From positions 83,912 through 147,911 of the forward strand of contig WRLF01000007.1 of the NCBI GenBank assembly GCA_009777735.1: 64,000 bases of DNA, given 5' to 3'. Of this stretch, positions 10,928 through 19,125 are shown piece after piece. Below the pieces are notes generated by a model, which saw only the letters and a program-made list of their open reading frames with translations, had not been told where the DNA came from and did no database searches. Every line of letters starts with the position of its first letter. The first letter of the stretch is position 1. A program made the translations under genes and the position numbers. The stretch comes from Treponema sp. (GTDB taxonomy: Bacteria; Spirochaetota; Spirochaetia; Treponematales; Breznakiellaceae).

Positions 10928-10942
10928 TGGTGACTGTCACCA
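10928..10942. repeat. perfect 15-bp palindrome between convergent genes
   Basis: TGGTGAC, a single T, then GTCACCA: seven-base arms with a one-base centre. It lies between the ends of secA and the SPOR gene. With so short a loop it is a poor RNA hairpin and there is no T-run, so an intrinsic terminator is unlikely. It resembles short GGTGAC/GTCACC palindromes that recur in bacterial genomes as REP-like units. Confidence 0.5.
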
Positions 10943-10955
10943 ATGCACTATATCA

Positions 10956-12041
10956 CTAATTCCGCCTAATAAACGCATCACAGTACCCAATGCTCTTAAC
11001 ACGCTGCAGCATTGCGGCGCTTTCACCCCGGTTTAACGGACCAAGAAGAACGCGGTATGTGGGATTTGTGTTCGTTCCAATATTTTGAATTACAATCGGA
11101 TAATGCATTCCCATCCGGTTGATTTCATTCTCAACATTATCCGGTCTTGAATAAGCGCCAATTTGCACATACCACATATTCCGTTCAAGTTCGGTGATTA
11201 ACGGAGCCCGGAACGGAGAAAAACCTGACTGGGTATTTCTCCCGGTAACAACAGAAGACGGATGTTCCGGCTGAACGGGAGGTACAAAATATTCATCCGG
11301 GATAACATGCCCGGGGATTGGGGGGATCCTTTCTTCCGATGTTATAATGGATAATCTACTAACAGAGGGTTCCGTCACAATAGTTTCAACTTCATATTCC
11401 GAATCGTCATCAAAAAAATATGAATCCGGTTCAGAGGCGGTTTCAGGTATAGATATCAGATCATCGATCGCGGAAATATAAATGGGAGCAGGAAAAACAG
11501 GCAATTCATCTTCGTCAAAAATATCTGTATCTAATTCATCAGAATCCGGTATAAAAGAATATGCAGAAAATGGCGGTTGTTCTGAAATGTCATAATCATC
11601 TGTTTCCGGCGGGATAACAACTGCTGGTAATGGTTCCGGTAATTCTATATCCGTTATTACCGGATCCGGCGAAGCAGGGAACGGGTCGTTATCGTGCTGT
11701 CTGAACAGGGAATAGGCAGTCTCATCCGTTGTTCTTCTGATAAAAATTCTACCGGGATAATTTTCATGAATGCCTAAGGACTGCGCAACACTGCCGGATA
11801 CTGTTGCCAAAAGACCGGGAGAATCAAGATCAGAAACAACAATGACCCTGAGTGTTACATAATTCTCAAGGTTCGTAATATCAACTACGGTATTAACCGG
11901 AAAAGCATTTGTTGCTATGCTTAAACCGTCTTCCGGCAAATCTCCCGAAGGGGCAACGGCTGCATAGCCTTCCCATGCAAAAACAGCAGCGGATAAAAAT
12001 GTATAAGCAATAATAATTATGGCTATTTTTATTGTTTTCAT
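10956..12041 (-). CDS. secreted RlpA/SPOR-type cell envelope protein
   Basis: The 361-residue protein has an N-terminal signal peptide (IKIAIIIIAYTFLSAAVFA). A beta-barrel-like domain follows (residues about 25-100; VVDITNLENYVTLRVIV and LATVSGSVAQSLGI) that resembles the RlpA double-psi barrel. Next is a long acidic Asp/Glu/Pro-rich linker, and then a C-terminal SPOR domain (WYVQIGAYSRPDNVENEI to the end) of the type that binds septal peptidoglycan stripped of stem peptides. The role in division or peptidoglycan remodelling is inferred from the family. The ATG at 12041 overlaps the stop of the upstream gene (ATGA), so the pair is probably one operon. The catalytic RlpA Asp/His pair is not obvious, so transglycosylase activity is uncertain. 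Confidence 0.75.
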   Translation of the reverse strand: MKTIKIAIIIIAYTFLSAAVFAWEGYAAVAPSGDLPEDGLSIATNAFPVNTVVDITNLENYVTLRVIVVSDLDSPGLLATVSGSVAQSLGIHENYPGRIFIRRTTDETAYSLFRQHDNDPFPASPDPVITDIELPEPLPAVVIPPETDDYDISEQPPFSAYSFIPDSDELDTDIFDEDELPVFPAPIYISAIDDLISIPETASEPDSYFFDDDSEYEVETIVTEPSVSRLSIITSEERIPPIPGHVIPDEYFVPPVQPEHPSSVVTGRNTQSGFSPFRAPLITELERNMWYVQIGAYSRPDNVENEINRMGMHYPIVIQNIGTNTNPTYRVLLGPLNRGESAAMLQRVKSIGYCDAFIRRN

Positions 12042-12520
12042 TGGATAACCTGCCGTATTCCTGCGGCAAAAGACATGATATTTTCCTTTATGCTTTCATA
12101 TTCCGCTCTGTCTGATCTGTGTGTACTGTCTGTGTATGAATACTCAAGCAGCATTTCACTGGTTTCCGTGCTGAACAGGCGCAAAATAACATTATGCGGT
12201 GAAGGATGAGATACTATGGCAACCAGAAAAAAATTCATCCCACCTTCTTTTGCTTCATCGAATTCTCTTTCCGTCAAATATGGAATTTCTTCTTCATCCG
12301 GTATATCCGGAAGCCGGGAAATGGAGGCGTTGGTAACTATATGTCCCGACTCAAAAAAAACATCCATAAGACCGTTTTCCCACATGGCGGATTTACTGCT
12401 GGCAGGACTTGAACTTGAGAGCCCGGCTTCAATAACCAGAATAGATATGGAAGCTGCGTTAAGAGGAATTATAAAAACAACACATAGCAGGAATATTTGA
12501 ATCACTGTTTTTTTCAGCAT
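12038..12520 (-). CDS. small secreted protein of unknown function paired with the SPOR gene
   Basis: No family recognised. The 160-residue product begins with a clear signal peptide (LKKTVIQIFLLCVVFIIPLNAA). It is followed by a mixed alpha/beta segment (SILVIEAG, VFFESGHIVTNA, FFLVAIV, NVILRLFSTETSEMLLEYSY) that looks like a small periplasmic domain. The start at 12520 is preferred over 12538 because AGGAGG precedes it at normal spacing. It is translationally coupled to the SPOR-domain gene, which suggests a shared envelope role. Confidence 0.65.
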   Translation of the reverse strand: MLKKTVIQIFLLCVVFIIPLNAASISILVIEAGLSSSSPASSKSAMWENGLMDVFFESGHIVTNASISRLPDIPDEEEIPYLTEREFDEAKEGGMNFFLVAIVSHPSPHNVILRLFSTETSEMLLEYSYTDSTHRSDRAEYESIKENIMSFAAGIRQVIQ

Positions 12521-12583
12521 ATAAACCTCCTTTTCCATTATCGGCAGTTTACCATTGATTAATTATGGATTAATCTGATATGA

Positions 12584-13105
12584 ATGCATTATTACACCAT
12601 ACAGGTAAAAACCGGCGGAGAAGAAAAATTTATCCGGCGGTTCACAGCTCTGCATCCGGAAATCCGGCTTTCCCTGTATTTTCCCCGGCGGCGTGTTGAC
12701 ATACGGCGAAAAGGTTCGGTACATCAGTCAACAGCGGCTATATTTCCGGGCTATATTTTTATTGAATCAGAATCAGAAGAAATCCATGTTCACCAACGGA
12801 CGTTCAGGCGCACAGACGGTTTTTACCGTTTCCTTACATCAAACCAGGATATAACCCCGCTTTCGGGCAAAGACCTTGAACTTGTGCTTCACTTTATAAA
12901 AAAAACTGGGCTTGTAGCAGGTGTTTCAAGGGTATTTTTTAATGAAGATTCACGTATTGTTGTTATAGAAGGTCCTCTTATGGGGCTTGAGGGAAGGATA
13001 ATTAAAGTCGATAAAAGAAAGAAGAGGGCAAAAGTCAAACTGAACCTGTATGACGATTCTTTTGCCATTGATCTTGCCTTTGAGGTAATGGGTTCGTTGA
13101 GATAA
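12584..13105 (+). CDS. NusG-family (LoaP-like) transcription antiterminator
   Basis: The 173-residue protein has a NusG N-terminal domain starting MHYYTIQVKTGGEEKFI and containing FPGYIFIE (the usual PGYvfv strand). A C-terminal KOW domain follows (residues about 125-165; VIEGPLMGLEGRIIKVDKR). It is a specialised paralogue rather than housekeeping NusG: it is divergent and sits 17 bp upstream of a nucleotide-sugar dehydratase and an aminotransferase. LoaP-type paralogues are known to act on long polysaccharide or metabolite operons, and that role is inferred here from context. It is divergent from the SPOR operon across about 60 bp. Confidence 0.78.
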   Translation: MHYYTIQVKTGGEEKFIRRFTALHPEIRLSLYFPRRRVDIRRKGSVHQSTAAIFPGYIFIESESEEIHVHQRTFRRTDGFYRFLTSNQDITPLSGKDLELVLHFIKKTGLVAGVSRVFFNEDSRIVVIEGPLMGLEGRIIKVDKRKKRAKVKLNLYDDSFAIDLAFEVMGSLR

Positions 13106-13122
13106 TCCGGGGAGGGAAATAT

Positions 13123-14658
13123 ATGAAAACACAGAAATCCCGTCGTTTGTACATAATCGGGGCCGGTTTCGCAGGGCGATCCCTGGCAATTGAGATCATG
13201 ACAAAGGCCATATTTGGTGAAGTTGTCGCATTTCTTGACGATGACCCCGATAAAATAGGCCGCAGCATTGAAAGAATCCCCGTCCTTGGCCCCATTCGTG
13301 ATGTAGCACGCCTTTTGCGGATGAATCCCGCTGACGAGGCGATAATTGCCATTCCGAGCGCCAGCCGGGAATATCTGAAAGAACTGTACTCAATTCTGAA
13401 AAGGGCCGGTTTTGAAAAAATAAGTATATTACCGGGAATTTCCCAGATAATTGAAGGCGATGCCCACCTTATTCAAACCCGTTCCATAGACCCGCAGGAC
13501 CTGCTGGGCAGGACGCCTGTTGCAATCCAGCTTAAACAAAGCCTTGCCTACCTTCGCGGAAAGCGGGTTATGGTTACCGGCGCAGGCGGTTCCATCGGCA
13601 GCGAAATTTGCCGACAGTTACTTTCCGCCGGAGCATCGCGCCTGTACCTTTTCGGGCATGGAGAAAATTCCATTTACCAAATTGACCGCGAACTACGGCT
13701 GTTACAGGAAGAAGGCGTTGGAGAAAAAGCAAGTCTCGTTCAGGTAATCGGTGATCTTAAAGATGCTGATTACATGGATTACATTATGGGTCACCTCCGT
13801 GCCGACGTGGTGTTTCATACCGCTGCCTACAAACATGTTCCCATGATGGAAGAAAATCCCATTGCCGCTATCGAGAATAATGTCCTTGGCACGGAAAACC
13901 TGATAAACGCTGTTATACAACAAGGTGTAAAGCGTTTTGTTCATATTACCACTGACAAAGCGGTAGATCCCGTATCTGTTTACGGAGCTTCAAAGCTGAT
14001 ATGCGAACAACTGGTGATAGAAGCGGCGGCAGCTATAAGTAATGCAAACTTTATGGTTGTCCGTTTTGGCAATGTGCTGGGATCAAGAGGCTCTATAGTA
14101 CCGCTTTTTCAAAAACAAATCGAAAAGGGCGGCCCGGTGACAGTTACCCATCCCGAAATGCGCCGCTGGTTTATGACCATTCCCGAAGCCTGCTCTCTTG
14201 TACTCAAGGCCGGGGGTGTCGGCGAAAACGGAAAGCTTTATCTTTTGGATATGGGTGAGCCGGTTCGTATACGCGACCTTGCCGAACAGATGATTCGGTT
14301 TTACGGTTTTGAACCTGAAACCGATATAAAAATCGAGTATACCGGCCCGCGCCCGGGCGAGCGTATTGACGAAGAGCTTTGGTCAGAGGACGAAGAACCG
14401 CAAGAAACCGAGTACAGCCGAATCCTCCGCCTGGACAGAAAACGTCCCGGTTCCATAAACCTTACCCGCCTCATGGCAGCAATTAAACCAATCTGCCGCT
14501 TCGATCCGCAGAAACCTAAAATGTACCGCAACAACGAATTGCTAAGAGCTGTTTTACAAAATGCCATACCTTCAATGGGGGATGTAGATATTATTCGCGA
14601 AGATCACACACAAAGGCACGAAGGCGCGAAGGAGAGAAAAAAGGAAATAGTTACATGA
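13123..14658 (+). CDS. CapD/PglF-like nucleotide-sugar 4,6-dehydratase (soluble form)
   Basis: The product belongs to the extended SDR family acting on UDP-GlcNAc-type sugars for surface polysaccharide or glycan synthesis. It has two Rossmann segments: an N-terminal one (YIIGAGFAGRSLAIE) and the catalytic one with VTGAGGSIGSEI near residue 150. The first TM bundle of membrane WbpM/PglF proteins is absent. The active-site region is TTDKAVDPVSVYGASK, with Tyr287 and Lys291 present. GGGAGGG precedes ATG 13123. The last 17 residues (from 495, HTQRHEGAKERKK) are encoded by a dispersed repeat element and look like an added tail. The aminotransferase next door would use its keto-sugar product. Confidence 0.85.
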   Translation: MKTQKSRRLYIIGAGFAGRSLAIEIMTKAIFGEVVAFLDDDPDKIGRSIERIPVLGPIRDVARLLRMNPADEAIIAIPSASREYLKELYSILKRAGFEKISILPGISQIIEGDAHLIQTRSIDPQDLLGRTPVAIQLKQSLAYLRGKRVMVTGAGGSIGSEICRQLLSAGASRLYLFGHGENSIYQIDRELRLLQEEGVGEKASLVQVIGDLKDADYMDYIMGHLRADVVFHTAAYKHVPMMEENPIAAIENNVLGTENLINAVIQQGVKRFVHITTDKAVDPVSVYGASKLICEQLVIEAAAAISNANFMVVRFGNVLGSRGSIVPLFQKQIEKGGPVTVTHPEMRRWFMTIPEACSLVLKAGGVGENGKLYLLDMGEPVRIRDLAEQMIRFYGFEPETDIKIEYTGPRPGERIDEELWSEDEEPQETEYSRILRLDRKRPGSINLTRLMAAIKPICRFDPQKPKMYRNNELLRAVLQNAIPSMGDVDIIREDHTQRHEGAKERKKEIVT

Positions 14659-14697
14659 CTTCCGTCTTCTCTTTCTTAGCTCTGTGTCCTCCGTGTG
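14605..14697. repeat. dispersed 8-bp-periodic element with inverted arms
   Basis: The left arm (14605-14646) is purine-rich with an 8-bp rhythm (GAAGGCGC, GAAGGAGA). The right arm (about 14660-14697) reads as its imperfect reverse complement, so the pair could form a long weak hairpin. The left arm provides the last codons of the dehydratase gene; the right arm fills the gap before degT. A 26-bp stretch at 14605-14630 matches 57321-57346 at 22 positions, so it is a dispersed family and not local noise. Confidence 0.6.
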
Positions 14698-14713
14698 ATG
14701 CATTGAGGAAAAT

Positions 14714-15934
14714 GTGAAAGCTATTGTTGACATCCCTTTTGCACGGCCATTTATCGGCAGGGAGGAAGAAGAGGCGGCGCTTCGTGTTCTGCGCTCCGGC
14801 TGGCTGACTACTGGCGCAGAAACCATTGCCTTTGAAAAAGAATTCACCGACTTCCTGCAAAACCCAACCCTCGCTCCCCATTCTCAACTCTCAACTCTCA
14901 ACCCTCAACTCTTCTGCATGGCAGTAAATTCTGCTACCAGCGGCCTGCACCTGGCACTGGAAGCCTGCGGGGTAGGGCGCGCCGCCCGGAGGCGGGGTGA
15001 TTCGGTGCTTGTCCCTTCCTACACATTCACTGCTACAGCGGAAGCTGCATGTTACCTGGGCGCCGATCCGGTTTTTGTTGACGTATCCCCCGGTACTTTT
15101 CACATGGATCCGGCAGCACTGGAGCAAGCAATTAAACGGCTGCCGCCGGGAAAGGCAAAGGCAGTTATTCCCGTGCATTACGGCGGTCTCCCCTGCGACA
15201 TGGCGGCAATCATGGATATTGCCCATCATTACGGTTTGAAAGTGATTGAAGATGCGGCACATGCGTTTCCATCATTGACAGGGAATGGGGTATTCGCCGG
15301 AACCATCGGTGACATTGGTGTTTTCTCATTCTATGCGACAAAGACCATCACAACCGGTGAAGGCGGCATGGTGGTGTGCCGTGACGAGGCACTTGCCGGA
15401 AGGATTTCAATTATGCGATCCCATGGCATTGACCGCACAGTCTGGAACCGCTATTCTGATACAAAAGCTTCCTGGTATTACGAGGTTGCTGAGGCAGGTT
15501 ACAAGTACAACCTGCCGGATTTGCTTGCCGCTGTGGGCCGGGTTCAGCTTTCACGTGCATGGGAACTTCTGCGGATGCGTGAAGAAATAGCCGCCGCTTA
15601 CGACAAAGCTTTTGCAGGGAAGCAGCAATTAGTCCTGCCGTTAACCGGCCCCGGCGATGCACGTCATCTGTACCCTCTGCGCCTAAACCCGCAGCAGGTA
15701 AAAATATCACGTGACGAGTTTATCAGCAGGCTAAAAAAACAGGGCATCGGCGTATCGGTGCATTTTATTCCCCTGCATATCATGCCCTATTATAAAAAAC
15801 GCTTTTCCCTGTCTGCAAACGATTTTCCCGAAACCATGAACAGTTTCCTGCATGAAATATCCCTGCCCATCTGGCCGGGAATGACAATGGAGCAGGTGGA
15901 GAGGGTAATTGACACAGTCCTCTGTTCATTGTGA
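14714..15934 (+). CDS. DegT/DnrJ/EryC1-family PLP sugar aminotransferase
   Basis: This PLP enzyme probably aminates the keto-sugar made by the upstream dehydratase. It starts with GTG at 14714 after GAGGA. Conserved features are DIPFARPFIGREEEEAAL at the N-terminus, VPSYTFTATAEAACYLGA, IEDAAHAFPS, and the PLP lysine Lys210 in FYATKTITTGEGG. Two short stretches are unusual for the family. One is around residues 50-67 (between EFTDFLQ and MAVNSATSGL), partly encoded by a 7-bp array at 14883-14910. The other is a run RAARRR between GVG and GDS, encoded by a hairpin at 14982-14995. Both stay in frame, so the enzyme may still work. Length 406 is slightly above normal. Confidence 0.88.
   Translation: MKAIVDIPFARPFIGREEEEAALRVLRSGWLTTGAETIAFEKEFTDFLQNPTLAPHSQLSTLNPQLFCMAVNSATSGLHLALEACGVGRAARRRGDSVLVPSYTFTATAEAACYLGADPVFVDVSPGTFHMDPAALEQAIKRLPPGKAKAVIPVHYGGLPCDMAAIMDIAHHYGLKVIEDAAHAFPSLTGNGVFAGTIGDIGVFSFYATKTITTGEGGMVVCRDEALAGRISIMRSHGIDRTVWNRYSDTKASWYYEVAEAGYKYNLPDLLAAVGRVQLSRAWELLRMREEIAAAYDKAFAGKQQLVLPLTGPGDARHLYPLRLNPQQVKISRDEFISRLKKQGIGVSVHFIPLHIMPYYKKRFSLSANDFPETMNSFLHEISLPIWPGMTMEQVERVIDTVLCSL
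14883..14910 (+). repeat. heptamer array (4 units) inside the aminotransferase gene
   Basis: Four consecutive 7-mers: CTCAACT twice, CTCAACC, then CTCAACT. They are preceded by degenerate C-rich heptads. The array is in frame and adds residues to the loop before the conserved AVNSATSGL strand. Confidence 0.8.
14982..14995 (+). repeat. short hairpin CCGCC-CGGA-GGCGG inside the aminotransferase gene
   Basis: Perfect five-base arms and a CGGA loop encode part of the RAARRR insertion. The same design with an A:T replacing the central G:C occurs at 63617-63630 in mpg. Confidence 0.5.
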
Positions 15935-15938
15935 TAAT
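15909..15938 (+). promoter_or_regulatory. candidate sigma-70 promoter for the DUF4878-like lipoprotein
   Basis: TTGACA at 15909-15914 and GATAAT at 15933-15938 are separated by 18 bp. They overlap the very end of the aminotransferase gene and lie about 57 bp upstream of the next start. Confidence 0.4.
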
Positions 15939-15994
15939 ATAATATCTGTGCCTGTTTGGGTATAGTAATCGATAAAATGCTTAAGGAGAGAAAA

Positions 15995-16357
15995 ATGAAA
16001 AAAATACTTGCAATTGGATTAATCAGTTTAATGGTAATTGGCGGTTTATCAATTATTGGCTGCGGAGGCGGCGGCAGAAACAGCCCGGAAAGTGTTGTAA
16101 GGCAATTCTGGACAGCTGTTGAAAAAGGAGACACCAGGGCATATAGTAATTACATGACCCCGGAAGCAGCGGCGATGATAGCTGCCTTTGGAGAAAAAGC
16201 AGAAGGAGGAGCTGCCGAAAAAGGCGGGCTTATCAGCACGAGTGAAACCATTGACGGAGATACTGCTGTTGTGGAAATGAATTTTGGTGACGGTTCCACA
16301 GAAGAAATTCATCTGATAAGAGTTGACGGGAAATGGCTCATTACTTTTGAAAAATGA
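15995..16357 (+). CDS. small DUF4878/NTF2-like lipoprotein
   Basis: ATG 15995 follows AAGGAGAG, which decides against the longer frame from 15956. The 120-residue product has a lipoprotein signal with lipobox IIGC (GGLSIIGCGGGG). A compact domain follows (SPESVVRQFWTAVEKGDTRAYSNYMTPE and ETIDGDTAVVEMNFGDGSTEEIHLIRVDGKWLI), with the layout of DUF4878/NTF2-like lipoproteins. The ligand and role are unknown. The stop codon is overlapped by an ATG (ATGA at 16354-16357) that looks like the original start of the next gene. Confidence 0.8.
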   Translation: MKKILAIGLISLMVIGGLSIIGCGGGGRNSPESVVRQFWTAVEKGDTRAYSNYMTPEAAAMIAAFGEKAEGGAAEKGGLISTSETIDGDTAVVEMNFGDGSTEEIHLIRVDGKWLITFEK

Positions 16358-16385
16358 TTAATACATATTTAAAAAAAAACATTAT

Positions 16386-16988
16386 GTGTTAGCCGGTATT
16401 GGTATTGGTACAATAGCGTTTATTACGCTGCTTGTATACGTACTTGCACCCAAAGGCCGTCCTGTTGCAGCAAAAGACACAGCAACACTTTTTTCACTTG
16501 TGCAGGACGGCGATATTATTTGCCGTCTTGGCGACAGGTTTTGGTCACATTTCTTCAAAGACATATCAGAAGATGATAAACGTTTTTCTCACATGGGCAT
16601 TGTCCGAATTAATGAAGACAGGATCACTGTAATTCATTCAGAAGGAGATACAGGGCACGGGCGGGATTATGTACATGAAGTCCCCCTTGAAGAATTTGTT
16701 AAAATTGCACGGGCAATAGGGGTTTACCGGATATACAATATGGACGGAAGCACAATATCAGATTCAGCGGTTAATTTTATTGGTATACCGTTTGACTGGC
16801 AGTTTGATATGCATGACAGTTCCAGAATATACTGTACTGAGCTATTGCATGTAATACTGCAGCGTATACGTCCTGAACTGGAATTGCAAACAATATATGT
16901 CAAAGAGTTACAGAAAGATATTATTCCCCTTGATGCAATTTCAAACTCGCCGTTTTTTGAAGAAATATATTATACCGGTACTTACTAG
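16386..16988 (+). CDS. YiiX/YaeF-like permuted NlpC/P60 peptidase, probable 5' frameshift
   Basis: The product has an N-terminal TM or signal segment (LAGIGIGTIAFITLLVYVLA). The catalytic domain has GDIICRLGDRFWS, His in RFSHMGIV and Cys in RIYCTELLHV, the pattern of the permuted papain-like YiiX/DUF830 group. These are predicted amide or thioester hydrolases in the envelope. The only in-frame start is GTG 16386, which has no good ribosome site. A much better start, ATG 16354 overlapping the previous stop, is in another frame. One extra A in the nine-A tract 16371-16379 would join it, giving MINTYLKKKHYVLAG. This could be a mutation, an assembly error, phase variation or transcriptional slippage. 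Confidence 0.72.
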   Translation: MLAGIGIGTIAFITLLVYVLAPKGRPVAAKDTATLFSLVQDGDIICRLGDRFWSHFFKDISEDDKRFSHMGIVRINEDRITVIHSEGDTGHGRDYVHEVPLEEFVKIARAIGVYRIYNMDGSTISDSAVNFIGIPFDWQFDMHDSSRIYCTELLHVILQRIRPELELQTIYVKELQKDIIPLDAISNSPFFEEIYYTGTY

Positions 16989-17046
16989 TACAAACCTGAT
17001 TTTGCTCTCTTTTCTCTTTTTTTTTTACTGACTATACTTAATAATA

Positions 17047-19125
17047 ATGGAACAGCCAGGTTTTGTTTCTGACATCTCTTTTCCGCACATGCTGTATGCC
17101 CTGACCATCAGATCACCGGTTGCGAAGGGAAAGCTGTCCTATATTGACTGTCCTAAGCTTCCCGGCGGATATACCTTGATCACCGCAGGGGATATTCCCG
17201 GAAAAAACTGTCTTGAAAACAGCCCAATGCCGGTACTTGCAGCCGATGTATTATCCTATATTGGAGAGCCTGTAGCGTTATTGCTGGGGCCGGATAAAGA
17301 CATGCTTGAGAAAATCGCAGTGAACTGCAAAGTCATTGCCGAGGAAGAACCGCCGGTTTTTACCCACACCGATACAGATGATAACATGATCCTGACGCAA
17401 CAGGATATAAAAATAGGTGATTCCGAGGCGGCTTTTTTGGAAGCGCAATATATTGTGAACGGTGTGTATACAACAGGTATCCAATATCCATGGTTTGCTG
17501 AGCCGTCCGGTGCGGTTGCATGGCTTAAAAAATCAGACGGGTCTGCTAAAGTACAGTCATATAAAAGAAATGCCGTCATTATGGTCAGCACGGTAACACA
17601 ATGGCCTTTCCATGTAAAACGTTCCGTAGCCCAGCTTCTTGATCTCACTTTACCTGCCGTATCGGTAAGACCTGCTGTTACCGGACATTATTTAGACGGA
17701 AAACTGTGGTACCCATCCCTCATTTCATGTCATGCGGCATTGGGCGCATGGTTAACCGAAAGACCGGTGCAGTTAATGTTGAGCAGAAGGGAAGACTTTT
17801 GCTTCTCGCCAAAACGGTTTGCAACGGAAATAAGTATTGCAAGCGCACATGATGAAAAGAGCGATCTTATTGGACTTATAATTAAGGCACGTGTTAACCT
17901 TGGCGCATACGAAGTTAACGTAAACAACCTGCTTGATTATGTATTCCGTGGTTGCATAGAAATGTATAAAACGAAAAATATTCATTTTAGTGGTACGGTA
18001 TTTAAAACAAATATACCTCCACAGGGGTCGTATACCGGGTTAGGGTTAACAAAAAGTGTTTTTGCAATGGAACGGCACAGTTCCCGTATTGCCGAACATT
18101 GCAAACAGGATCCCGCATTGCGTAGAATCGAATATTGTAAAGATGAAAAACTCGTCGAAACTGCGATGAAGATGAGCGATTACAGCCGAAAATGGGCTTC
18201 ATATAATATGCTCAGGCAGAACAGGAAACAACGTATCTCGTATGATTCTTTCAAAGGTGAATGGATTGAATCGGGAGAAATTCTGCGGGGCATTGGCCTT
18301 GCGCTGGGATATCAAAACAATGAAACGGTATATCCTGGCAATATTGAAAATGGAAAATGCGGCATTGAATTGATACTTCAAAAAGACGAAGTGCTTGAAA
18401 TAAGAACAAGCAGCGTCAGCCCCGACTGCAGTATTGCGGCAATATGGTCAGGCATGGCAGCGGAGATTTTGGGAATTGATACAGATAAGGTACGGATTAT
18501 ATATAGTGCTGATTACCTCGATTCCGGCCCGGCTACCATGTCACATAATATTGTCACTCTCACCCCCCTGGTTAAGCAAGCGTGTATTTCCATTCATGAA
18601 CAACGCTTAAAAAAAAGCCTGCCAATAACAGTCCGAAAACTGATTAAACCCCAGGATAATCCTGACCGTGTCACTATGGGATGGGCGTCGGCAGTTGTTG
18701 AGATTGAAATAAACCCGGTTGAATTCATTCCCGTTATACGGGGCGTATGGATGTGTGTGAACGGCGGAAAAATTTTATCGGAAAATGAAGCGCGCAGAAG
18801 CCTTAAGTTATCGGTGATTCAGGCATTGGGCTGGGCTTATAAAGAGCAAATCAGCTATGTTAATGGTGTTATTCCGGAGGAACAGTATGAGAATTTCGAT
18901 ATGTTTGGTCCTCTTGATATCCCTGAAATAACCATAGATTTTATTGAAAACAATGCAGCGGAACCTTCGGCGCCTGCGGTGTCGCTGGGGATAGGCGGTC
19001 TTCCCTTTAGCTGTGTGCCTGCCGCTTTTTTGCAGGCGGTCTCGCAGGCATTGGATTACCAATTTCAATCTATACCGCTCAAATCACAGGACATTTGGTA
19101 TACGTTTGTCAGGAAAAGAGCATGA
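17047..19125 (+). CDS. xanthine dehydrogenase-family molybdopterin subunit, catalytic motifs degenerate
   Basis: The 692-residue protein has the fold signature of the large Mo-hydroxylase subunit: the N-terminal segment LYALTIRSPVAKGKL, the central EPSGAVAW region, and a C-terminal block of the type that normally contains the catalytic glutamate. It differs at key sites. The usual GVGE glutamate is Gly651 (LGIGGLPFS), the FRGFG-type loop reads YTGLGLTK, and the glycine/glutamine cofactor loop reads VSPDCSIAA. Either it uses a different substrate chemistry, or it no longer binds molybdopterin. The ATG 17047 start has no Shine-Dalgarno. The gene overlaps the FeS subunit by ATGA. Treponemes with few Moco genes are known to keep relatives of this family; that is recollection, not tested here. 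Confidence 0.8.
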   Translation: MEQPGFVSDISFPHMLYALTIRSPVAKGKLSYIDCPKLPGGYTLITAGDIPGKNCLENSPMPVLAADVLSYIGEPVALLLGPDKDMLEKIAVNCKVIAEEEPPVFTHTDTDDNMILTQQDIKIGDSEAAFLEAQYIVNGVYTTGIQYPWFAEPSGAVAWLKKSDGSAKVQSYKRNAVIMVSTVTQWPFHVKRSVAQLLDLTLPAVSVRPAVTGHYLDGKLWYPSLISCHAALGAWLTERPVQLMLSRREDFCFSPKRFATEISIASAHDEKSDLIGLIIKARVNLGAYEVNVNNLLDYVFRGCIEMYKTKNIHFSGTVFKTNIPPQGSYTGLGLTKSVFAMERHSSRIAEHCKQDPALRRIEYCKDEKLVETAMKMSDYSRKWASYNMLRQNRKQRISYDSFKGEWIESGEILRGIGLALGYQNNETVYPGNIENGKCGIELILQKDEVLEIRTSSVSPDCSIAAIWSGMAAEILGIDTDKVRIIYSADYLDSGPATMSHNIVTLTPLVKQACISIHEQRLKKSLPITVRKLIKPQDNPDRVTMGWASAVVEIEINPVEFIPVIRGVWMCVNGGKILSENEARRSLKLSVIQALGWAYKEQISYVNGVIPEEQYENFDMFGPLDIPEITIDFIENNAAEPSAPAVSLGIGGLPFSCVPAAFLQAVSQALDYQFQSIPLKSQDIWYTFVRKRA

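Noticed and set aside
16989..17046. T-rich stretch after the YiiX-like gene as an intrinsic terminator
   Set aside because: A T-run is present but no stable stem precedes it.
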